Shown here piece after piece: positions 56,960 through 64,000 of a stretch of DNA of 64,000 nucleotides. Source of the stretch: Anabaena sp. UHCC 0187 (GTDB lineage Bacteria; Cyanobacteriota; Cyanobacteriia; Cyanobacteriales; Nostocaceae). The notes below the pieces were generated by a model. It was not told where the DNA came from, did not search any database, and was given only the letters and a program-made list of their open reading frames with translations. The stretch's first letter is position 1. Each line of letters opens with the position of its first letter. The stretch spans positions 736,838 through 800,837 of the forward strand of contig NZ_VILB01000011.1 of NCBI RefSeq assembly GCF_009712035.1, in the 5' to 3' direction. The translations under genes and the position numbers were made by a program.

Positions 56960-57101
56960 AGGGATTAACTAGGTAAATGCTCTGAAAGTAATATTTTTTG
57001 GACGTTGAATCGTATATTTAACAGTTTTTACACTGTTGTGACACACAAGTGCCAGGGAACAGCAAGTATCAATTAATAGTTGTTTTTAGTCAATATCCAC
57101 G

Positions 57102-57764
57102 CTAATGCCAAAGCTTATTAAGTGGAGATTTTTTTAACCAACTGATAAATAGTTCTTGCTCTTCTTCTGGCATATCTTGCAATCGCTCATCTAGTTGATG
57201 AGCAAAGTTGGTGTCACCAAAATATGTTTTTCCTAATTTGTGCAGTTCTTCTAAAAGAAGAATCACATGAGTTTCTTGCCAGGTTGGCATTTGGCTCATT
57301 TGTAACAAATCTTCTGTTAGGAAAGATTTTACTGCATCTGCGGAAGATATATCGGGAAATTGTTTTTGCTGTAATATCCCGGTGATATCTTTGGCAAATA
57401 GAGTTGCTTGACGATTACCTAATAAATCTTCGATATCCAGATAAACGGCTTGTAATAGTGTAATAGCACCTAATGTTAAAACATCAGTTTTACTATGATT
57501 GCCAGTATCATCACTGATCTGATCCAGCTTAACCTTTCCCCAGATAGTATAGCGTTCTGGTTCTTCTAATAAGACACAAGCTTTACCTCGGTTATCGGTG
57601 AGCGATTTCCAAAAAGTTTTAGCTTCTTCTTCTTCACTAGCCTTAAAAACCGTAATCAATCGAAAAGTCTGCCCCTGATAATAGAGAATCGGCACTTGCC
57701 GATCTTCTTTTTTCGGGTGCTGAATCATCGAAATTTCAACATCCTGCCGTTTGAGAATAAACAT
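57102..57764 (-). CDS. Conserved cyanobacterial protein of unknown function
   Basis: The 220-residue soluble protein has a mixed N-terminal half (FILKRQDVEISMIQHPKKED, YYQGQTFRLITVF) and a helical C-terminal half with HVILLLEELHKLGKTYF and EEEQELFISWLKKSP. It resembles a family I recall from Nostoc as the Npun_F0813 family, without confidence. The frame continues to a TTG at 57815; the ATG at 57764 matches the usual start. No function can be given. Confidence 0.65.
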   Translation of the reverse strand: MFILKRQDVEISMIQHPKKEDRQVPILYYQGQTFRLITVFKASEEEEAKTFWKSLTDNRGKACVLLEEPERYTIWGKVKLDQISDDTGNHSKTDVLTLGAITLLQAVYLDIEDLLGNRQATLFAKDITGILQQKQFPDISSADAVKSFLTEDLLQMSQMPTWQETHVILLLEELHKLGKTYFGDTNFAHQLDERLQDMPEEEQELFISWLKKSPLNKLWH

Positions 57765-58120
57765 AGCACTAGCAAATAACTCCTCACATGGGCCTTGTTG
57801 ATAAAGAATATGCAATGGTCTTCAGTAGCATTACGATAGAGTATAATTACTTAATAAGCTGGTAAAGAGCATTTGGCATTGACTGGATACTTGACTAATA
57901 TAGGAATCTGGGTAGGTATCCATATTCATGGGCAACTACTCCTTGACATCACAAATATATCTGAATATCGGATCTATTTTGCTTCTTAGTGTACCTCGAC
58001 TCACCAATGACTTGAACTTTATTACTGAAATTAGGAAATTTTTAATTTTCTATTGCCTATTTCGATAATTATCAGCTATAATGGTAAAGGTTTCAGTTCA
58101 AAAAACCAAATTCTTTTGAT

Positions 58121-58194
58121 GGGTACGTAGCTCAGTTGGATAGAGCATCCGCCTTCTAAGCGGACGGTCACAGGTTCGAGTCCTGTCGTACCCA
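58121..58194 (+). tRNA. tRNA-Arg (anticodon TCT)
   Basis: All four arms are standard: acceptor GGGTACG/CGTACCC with discriminator A, D-arm GCTC/GAGC, anticodon stem TCCGC/GCGGA with loop CTTCTAA (anticodon TCT at 58155-58157), and T-arm ACAGG-TTCGAGT-CCTGT. CCA is not encoded, as is common in cyanobacteria. It reads AGA/AGG arginine codons. Confidence 0.97.
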
Positions 58195-58305
58195 TTTTGC
58201 TAGATCACGCTAAATGGTTGCAATTTCACATCCATAAGCCAACATAAAAAGAGCCGTCGGTGGGTTGTTAACAAGGATACTTTAAATCCGTATATTGTTT
58301 CGCTA

Positions 58306-60159
58306 TTAACACTGTTTTGCATCTGCTGGATTCACAAAATCATGTAAATCAGCATCCCAAATACTAATATAGATAAAATCACAATTTTGTCGAACTATTT
58401 GACCTTTTACCCCACCCTTCCTAAAAATGAAATTATCTGTTTGTCGTTGTTGAACTTGTTCCAGTCCTTGTTTAATTTCTGCTGTAGCTTCTCCATTCAA
58501 TAAACCATTCAGAGTTGTCTGCATAACTTCAGGTTCTACAGATGATGCAAAAGCTGCCTCCGTTTGTTTTAGCGTTCCAGTTTTCTTATCAAACAAGTAG
58601 CCTAAATCAATTTTATTAGGGACAACTTTATAAGTAACTGCGCGGGTATTATTCCACAATCCCCTTAAATCTTTCTTTTTACCTAGCGTTGCTTCTACAC
58701 TACTTCTTGATGTACCTGTAGGAAAAGCTGGTACACTTTGCCTAATATTAGTAACTACTTGATCACGTCTTTCTTTGCTTTTTTTAGCTGGTTTTTCTTT
58801 AACATATGGAGATGCTTCTGTGGTGGGAACTACAGATGTTTGTTCCTGTTCATTTTTTATTTTATCTAGTGTTTCTTTAACATCTGAAGACGGTTCTGGT
58901 GTGGGAACTACAGATGTTTGTTCCTGTTCATTTTTTATTTCTGGTTGTGGAGTTGATTCTATTGAAGGAATCGGAGTATTTTCAGGAATTGACTCTGTAG
59001 GTTCAGATAATATTGAAGGAGTGGGAGATAAAGTTGCTTCAGAAATAGGAGTATTTGTAATTATTGGGGTTGGGGTTGGTGTTTCCGTGACGTTAGAATT
59101 AGTGGCAATAGAATTTGCAGTTTGTGGTTGGTTTATGCTAGAAATAGCTATCGCACCCATTAAACTTCCCACCATCACGCTACCAATAATAAACGCTGGT
59201 TTTTGCCAAATTTGATGATTATTGGAGGTTTTAATTACAGGATTTTGAGAAGGTGAAGATAGAGGTTGATTTGGTGCAGCAGGAGTGAGACGAATTGTAG
59301 CTGCTGTGGGAGGAATATGATTAACCTGTGAGGGAATAGAAGTGTCAGATTTTAAAGCATATAGCATTTTATTAGCAGTAGTAAAGCGATCGCCTGGACG
59401 AGGTTCAATCGCTTGAGTTAGTAGCATTACTAATTGGGGAGAAATCCCCCCTGCAAATTGTTGCCAAATAACCTGTCCCGTGTGAGGATGAGTTTCTAAT
59501 TCTTGAGGATATTTACCCGTAAGTAAATAAATTACAGTTAAACCCAAACTATAAATATCAGTAGCATAAACCGGACGACCAATAGCTTGTTCACTAGGCA
59601 TAAAACCAGGAGTCCCAATCACTAGAGACTGAGTAGGATTTCCAGCAGCATTAATAGTAGTCCGAATAGTTTCCTTAACCGCACCGAAATCAATTAAAAC
59701 TGGTTTATTATCTATCTCCCGCAAAATAATATTATCTGGTTTAATATCTCGATGAATAATCCCTTTACTGTGAACATAATCCAACACAGACAGCAAACTT
59801 AAAAGAATTTCTCTAACAGTATTGTCCTGTAATTGTCCTTGAGATTGAATCACATGAGTCAAAGTTTGACCATGAACCCATTCTTGCACCAGATAAAATA
59901 GGCCATTTTCCGAGAAATAAGCATAAAGTTTGGGAATTTGGTCATTAGCTTCCCCCAAATACTCTAACGTCGCTGCTTCCCTCTCAAACCGTTGTTGAAT
60001 TATTTGATAAATTTGAGGATCATTGCTGATAGGTTTAAGTTGTTTAATCACACAACGACGACGAGAAGGCATATAGGTATCTTCAGCGAGAAAAGTTTCA
60101 CCAAAACCCCCAGCACCTAAAACCTGAATAACCTGATAACGATTGTTTAGCAACGTCAT
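58306..60159 (-). CDS. Serine/threonine protein kinase with membrane anchor and C-terminal sensor domain
   Basis: The 617-residue protein has an N-terminal Hanks-type kinase domain (about 8-270): P-loop GAGGFGETFLA, VIKQL lysine, IIHRDIKPDNIILRE catalytic loop and DFGAVKE. A membrane helix follows at about 320-340. Then there is a Pro/Thr/Glu-rich linker with a duplicated 26-residue unit (NEQEQTSVVPT) and a C-terminal domain of about 145 residues facing outside. The usual extra DFG-to-APE region is intact, so it should be active. Its substrate is unknown. A dispersed repeat lies just upstream. Confidence 0.92.
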   Translation of the reverse strand: MTLLNNRYQVIQVLGAGGFGETFLAEDTYMPSRRRCVIKQLKPISNDPQIYQIIQQRFEREAATLEYLGEANDQIPKLYAYFSENGLFYLVQEWVHGQTLTHVIQSQGQLQDNTVREILLSLLSVLDYVHSKGIIHRDIKPDNIILREIDNKPVLIDFGAVKETIRTTINAAGNPTQSLVIGTPGFMPSEQAIGRPVYATDIYSLGLTVIYLLTGKYPQELETHPHTGQVIWQQFAGGISPQLVMLLTQAIEPRPGDRFTTANKMLYALKSDTSIPSQVNHIPPTAATIRLTPAAPNQPLSSPSQNPVIKTSNNHQIWQKPAFIIGSVMVGSLMGAIAISSINQPQTANSIATNSNVTETPTPTPIITNTPISEATLSPTPSILSEPTESIPENTPIPSIESTPQPEIKNEQEQTSVVPTPEPSSDVKETLDKIKNEQEQTSVVPTTEASPYVKEKPAKKSKERRDQVVTNIRQSVPAFPTGTSRSSVEATLGKKKDLRGLWNNTRAVTYKVVPNKIDLGYLFDKKTGTLKQTEAAFASSVEPEVMQTTLNGLLNGEATAEIKQGLEQVQQRQTDNFIFRKGGVKGQIVRQNCDFIYISIWDADLHDFVNPADAKQC

Positions 60160-60187
60160 AATTTATGAAAAATTACTAATATATTTA

Positions 60188-60264
60188 ATACCAACTTTAT
60201 ATGAGACTGCACAGAAAAATCATCATCCGTATTTATCTGCGTCTATCTGCGTTTATCTGCGTTC
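60188..60264. repeat. Dispersed intergenic repeat, copy 2
   Basis: It shares ATACCAA...ATGAGACTG-CACAG and the run of (T/C)TATCTGCG units with 32558-32643. It lies about 30 bases upstream of the kinase start. No gene is seen in 60160-60367. Confidence 0.7.
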
Positions 60265-60367
60265 CATAATTCTGGAAATCTTAAGAACCAGGATAAACAG
60301 GATAAGAAAAAATCATTTAATCCTGAAAATCCTTAAATCCTGAAAATCCTGATTCTGACAATAAAAA

Positions 60368-62275
60368 CTATTTAACAGCAGCTAATTCCTTTTTAAAGAA
60401 AGCTTGTAAAACAGTTTCTGCAATTTGAGGACTAGTCAAACCTAACTCAGCAAAAGATTGATCAGGGGTAGCATGATCTACCAGAATATCAGGAACACCA
60501 ATCCGCTTCACAGGGACAACAATATCAGCATCAAGTAAAGCTTCAGCCACCGCAGAACCGAAACCACCCATTAAACAACCTTCTTCCAACGTGACAACCC
60601 GGCCAATTTGTTTAGCCAAAGGTAAAATCAAGTCAGTATCCAAAGGCTTAACAAAACGGGCATTAATTACAGTGGCTTCAATCCCATATTCGCTGAGAAT
60701 TTCCGCCGCTTGCATTGCTGGGTAAACCATCGTACCATAGCCCAGAAGTAAGACATCGTCCCCTTGCCGGAGAATTTCCCCCTTACCGATTTCCAGAGAT
60801 TCCCAACCTTCCTCCATTAAGGGGACACCGTGACCATTACCACGGGGGAAACGCATAGAAATGGGACCATCTGTGTAGTTAATCCCAGTCACAACCATCC
60901 GTTGTAATTCGGCTTCGTCTTTGGGAGCCATTACTACCATATTCGGAATGAAGCGCAGGTAAGCAATATCATACATACCTTGGTGAGTTGGTCCATCAGC
61001 ACCAACAATCCCTGCCCGATCTAAACAGAAGAATACAGGGAGATTTTGAATGCAAACATCGTGAATAATTTGGTCAAAGGCGCGTTGTAAGAAAGTGGAA
61101 TAAATAGCAGCAACAGGACGCATACCTTCGCAGGCCAAACCAGCAGCTAAAGTTACAGCGTGTTGTTCGGCAATTCCCACATCAATATACTGATTGGGGA
61201 GTTTAGCTTGTAGTTTATCTAAGCCTGTACCAGTAGCCATTGCGGCTGTGATACCGACGATTTTGGGATTTTGTTCCGCCAGTGTTACCAAGGTGTGAGA
61301 AAAGACCTTAGCGTAGGATGGAGGTTTGGGTTTACTGGAGGGAATCGCCTTACCAGTGGTTAAATTAAAGGGAGTTTGGGCATGGTAGCCGACTTGGTCT
61401 TTTTCCGCTATTTCATAGCCTTTACCCTTAGTTGTCACGACGTGAACCAAAACAGGGCCAGTAATTTGATGTGCTTGTTGGAATGTGGCAATTAATTCTT
61501 CTAGATTATGCCCATCAACTGGCCCCATGTAGGTAAAGCCCAATTCTTCAAAAACAGCCCCGACTTTGGGAACTGCTAACCGCTTCATACCTTCTTTGAT
61601 GCGTTCCAGTTCTGGGGAAATTGATTCACCCACAAAAGGAAGATGTTTTAACTGTTCCTCAATTCCATCGGAGAGAAACTGCACCGGCGGACTCAACCGC
61701 ATTTTATTGAGATAACGAGGAATCGCCCCCACATTGGGAGAAATGGACATCTCATTGTCATTGAGAACCACCAGCAGATTAGTTTTAGGCAGGTGTCCAG
61801 CATGGTTAATAGCTTCTAGCGCCATACCCCCAGTTAAAGCCCCATCACCAATGACAGCAACGGTTTTGAATTTTTCCCCTTTTAAGTCGCGGGCTAAAGC
61901 CATTCCCAGGGCGGCGGAAATGCTCGTGGAAGCGTGTCCCGCACCAAAATGATCAAATTTGTTCTCGCCGCGTTTGAGATAACCTGCAACGCCGTCTTTT
62001 TGGCGGAGAGTGTCGAAGTTACTGTAGCGTCCGGTAATTAATTTGTGAGGATAGGCTTGATGTCCAACATCCCATGTGACTTTATCCCGATCTAAATCTA
62101 AGGTTTGGTAAAGCCCTAGGGTTAATTCGACAACGCCCAAACCAGGACCCAAATGCCCTCCAAAGGCTGCTACGGTTTGTAAGTGCTTCTCACGAATTTG
62201 CCGGGCAATTTGTTCCAACTGCCGAATTGACAAACCATGCAACTGGTTAGGATGGGTAATTTCACTCAAGTGCAT
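60368..62275 (-). CDS. dxs: 1-deoxy-D-xylulose-5-phosphate synthase
   Basis: Dxs condenses pyruvate and glyceraldehyde 3-phosphate with thiamine diphosphate, the first step of the MEP isoprenoid route feeding carotenoids and chlorophyll phytol. The 635-residue protein shows [31 protein letters not shown] with the downstream [18 protein letters not shown] and VGIAEQHAV. The frame begins 18 codons earlier at 62329, but the ATG at 62275 gives the usual MHLSEITHP start. Single gene, minus strand. Confidence 0.97.
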   Translation of the reverse strand: MHLSEITHPNQLHGLSIRQLEQIARQIREKHLQTVAAFGGHLGPGLGVVELTLGLYQTLDLDRDKVTWDVGHQAYPHKLITGRYSNFDTLRQKDGVAGYLKRGENKFDHFGAGHASTSISAALGMALARDLKGEKFKTVAVIGDGALTGGMALEAINHAGHLPKTNLLVVLNDNEMSISPNVGAIPRYLNKMRLSPPVQFLSDGIEEQLKHLPFVGESISPELERIKEGMKRLAVPKVGAVFEELGFTYMGPVDGHNLEELIATFQQAHQITGPVLVHVVTTKGKGYEIAEKDQVGYHAQTPFNLTTGKAIPSSKPKPPSYAKVFSHTLVTLAEQNPKIVGITAAMATGTGLDKLQAKLPNQYIDVGIAEQHAVTLAAGLACEGMRPVAAIYSTFLQRAFDQIIHDVCIQNLPVFFCLDRAGIVGADGPTHQGMYDIAYLRFIPNMVVMAPKDEAELQRMVVTGINYTDGPISMRFPRGNGHGVPLMEEGWESLEIGKGEILRQGDDVLLLGYGTMVYPAMQAAEILSEYGIEATVINARFVKPLDTDLILPLAKQIGRVVTLEEGCLMGGFGSAVAEALLDADIVVPVKRIGVPDILVDHATPDQSFAELGLTSPQIAETVLQAFFKKELAAVK

Positions 62276-62446
62276 ATGATCAGCTTTTCCTCTGTTAAGT
62301 CTTTTTTTGCCATGATTTGATTTTCCCACTTCAGTGGCCTTCTAAAATCTGACTGTTATTAATTGTTGTTGTATAACTATAACTTTTGTGGCTTTTTAGT
62401 AGCTATGTATCTATATTTACCCAATAGGCAATAGGGAACAAAATTT

Positions 62447-63757
62447 TTACCCATTACCCATTACCCTAGGTACAACTAGCACCTTATCAACACGATTTCC
62501 ATCCATATCCATGACTTCAAATCGCATACCATCCCTTTCAAAATGATCTGCGGCTGCGGGAATTCGTCCTAAATGGGTGATGACAAAACCGCCTAATGTT
62601 TGATAATTTCCTCTTTCTTCATGTTCCAATTCTTCGAGATCAAATAGTTCTAAAAACTCTTCTATTCCTAACATTCCATCTACTAACCAAGAACCATCTT
62701 CCCGTTGTACTGCTTGGGGTTCTTCTTGTCCTGGTTCTGCGGGAACATCACCGACGATTTCACTCATGATGTCATTAAGGGTGACTAAGCCTTGAATTAC
62801 GCCATATTCATCTACGACTAAGGCCATGTGTGTGACGGTTTGTTTAAATAATTCCAAAACTTTTAACCCACGGGTACTTTCAGGGACAAATACGGGTTGA
62901 CGTAATCCTATAGTTAAGTCTAAGGGTTCATTGCGTAAACTTCTCGCTAATAAGTCGGTGACAGGAATAATCCCCAAGACATTATCTAATCCTTCTTGAC
63001 AAATTGGATAGCGAGAATAGCCGCTTTCCACCATTTTGTGGCGGTTTTCTTCAGGAGAGTCGTCTAAGTCTAACCAAACTATATCAGGACGGGGTGTCAT
63101 GAAAGAGGTGACGGTGCGATCGCCTAACCGGAAAACTCTTTCTACCATATCCTGTTCGGCTTCTTCAAATGTCCCTGCTTCTGTCCCTTGTTCTATGAGA
63201 ATTTTAATTTCTTCTTCTGTAACTTGCGGTTCAGCAGAAGGTGTAATTCCCAATATTCGCAATACTAAATCAGTTGATGCACTCAAAAGATAAACTATGG
63301 GTGAGGCTATTCTTGCTAAAGCCCCCATGGGTATAGCTACTGAAGCGGCAATTTTTTCGGGGTTATTTAAAGCCAGGCGCTTGGGGACAAGTTCACCGAC
63401 AATCAGGGAAAAGTACGTAATGAGTAGGACTACTACTCCAAAGGCGATCGCATTACTATAATTTGCTAAAATTGGGACTAGCTTGATATAGTCTTCCAGT
63501 CTTTTAGCAATGGTAGCACCACCGAAAACACCATTGAGAATATTGATGAGTGTAATCCCCACCTGGACAATAGACAAAAAATGGTTAGGCGATTCTGCGA
63601 GTTTTAATGCAGCCCTGGCGTTGATATCTCCTTGATTGGCTAATTGCTGTAGTCTGACTTTTCGGGCTGAAACTACAGCCATTTCCGACATGGAAAAGAC
63701 ACCGTTGGCGAAAATTAGGACTAAAATCGTTAAAATTTCAAACGTGAAGGAAGACAT
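62447..63757 (-). CDS. CorC/HlyC-type CNNM-CBS membrane protein
   Basis: The 436-residue protein has a CNNM/DUF21 membrane domain (about 1-190, with SMSEMAVVSARKVRLQQL), a CBS pair (about 205-335, FMTPRPDIVWLD, MALVVDEYGVIQGLVTL) and a C-terminal CorC_HlyC domain (about 350-430). The family is linked to magnesium or cobalt efflux. Single gene with a normal ATG start. Confidence 0.92.
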   Translation of the reverse strand: MSSFTFEILTILVLIFANGVFSMSEMAVVSARKVRLQQLANQGDINARAALKLAESPNHFLSIVQVGITLINILNGVFGGATIAKRLEDYIKLVPILANYSNAIAFGVVVLLITYFSLIVGELVPKRLALNNPEKIAASVAIPMGALARIASPIVYLLSASTDLVLRILGITPSAEPQVTEEEIKILIEQGTEAGTFEEAEQDMVERVFRLGDRTVTSFMTPRPDIVWLDLDDSPEENRHKMVESGYSRYPICQEGLDNVLGIIPVTDLLARSLRNEPLDLTIGLRQPVFVPESTRGLKVLELFKQTVTHMALVVDEYGVIQGLVTLNDIMSEIVGDVPAEPGQEEPQAVQREDGSWLVDGMLGIEEFLELFDLEELEHEERGNYQTLGGFVITHLGRIPAAADHFERDGMRFEVMDMDGNRVDKVLVVPRVMGNG

Positions 63758-63870
63758 TTTTAAAATTGCTGGTATAAAGAGTAAAAGTATACACGGGATG
63801 AGAAATCCAGTTTATTTAGGGCTTGCTGATAAGTAGTCGGACAAAATTAAATTCACTCGTTGGGAGAGGG

Positions 63871-63889
63871 AACAGGGAACAGGGAACAG
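63871..63889. repeat. AACAGGG tandem heptamers upstream of the CorC-type gene
   Basis: Two full AACAGGG units and a partial third lie in the terminal gap. Confidence 0.9.
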
Positions 63890-63923
63890 AAAAATCAATT
63901 GTGTAATTAATTCTGTCCCATTA

Positions 63924-64000
63924 CTTATCTCCTTCTAATTCTTATCTCCTTCTAATTCTTATCTCCTTCTAATTCTTATCTCCTTCTAATTCTTATCTCC
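63924..64000. repeat. 17-base tandem repeat running off the right edge
   Basis: The unit CTTATCTCCTTCTAATT starts at 63924, 63941, 63958, 63975 and 63992, with exact period 17 and no mismatch seen. The array is cut by the window end, so its total length is unknown. Confidence 0.95.

Noticed and set aside
58775..59215. 146-codon frame antisense to the Ser/Thr kinase linker
   Set aside because: It arises from the repetitive Pro/Thr linker read backwards; the repeats explain its length.

Overview
The window is chromosomal DNA from a filamentous, probably heterocyst-forming cyanobacterium of the Nostoc/Anabaena/Dolichospermum group. The evidence is psaD (photosystem I), ycf66, a Psb32-type protein, the ferredoxin-thioredoxin reductase variable chain, ferredoxin-dependent sulfite reductase, a FurB/Zur-type regulator, DICT and PatA-like signalling proteins, the HIP1 octamer GCGATCGC recurring from base 15000 onward, and many heptameric short tandem repeats (GTCAGGA, AACAGGG and GGGTAAT types). 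The DNA is AT-rich. This is inference from gene content; no 16S rRNA gene is present.

Region 1 (2-12154) is a dense two-component block: two very large hybrid histidine kinases (the first cut by the left window edge), a smaller REC-kinase, a lone receiver, a REC-wHTH-Hpt-REC regulator and a PatA-like regulator. Together they carry nine receiver domains, three kinase cores and two Hpt domains. Two GAF domains carry the cysteine positions of cyanobacteriochromes. Region 2 (12478-14513) is a minus-strand group encoding a roadblock protein, a V4R-like protein and a DUF4388/PATAN protein. A 110-bp MITE with an intact 8-bp target duplication follows it.

Region 3 (14781-22402) is core metabolism and photosynthesis: Psb32, cysH, an SbcD-like nuclease, a DICT-GAF kinase, psaD and trpE, with two gene remnants in the gaps. 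Region 4 (22650-29340) is the main accessory cassette. Two very large, very AT-rich minus-strand genes, one for a DinG/SF2-like helicase with a possible degenerate nuclease domain and one for a ~1000-residue protein I cannot assign, lie between trpE and purQ. It looks like an uncharacterised two-gene nucleic-acid-processing or defence system and is the best candidate here for something new.

Region 5 (29461-44812) is mostly housekeeping: purQ, purS, zur, qmcA-nfeD, a zinc-ribbon PP2C phosphatase, ftrV, rplY, purA, a DRTGG protein, ycf66 and gnd. Region 6 (44813-46409) holds a structured, tRNA-like RNA candidate with a perfect T-arm, an orphan antitoxin-like gene and a Uma2 nuclease gene. Region 7 (46408-63757) holds a glycogen-debranching-type glucosidase, a two-gene compatible-solute ABC transporter, DUF427, sir with a ribbon-helix-helix-like tail, an ADP-ribosylglycohydrolase, two coupled cyanobacterial genes, tRNA-Arg(UCU), a Ser/Thr kinase, dxs and a CorC/HlyC-type protein. 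A 17-bp tandem array runs off the right edge.
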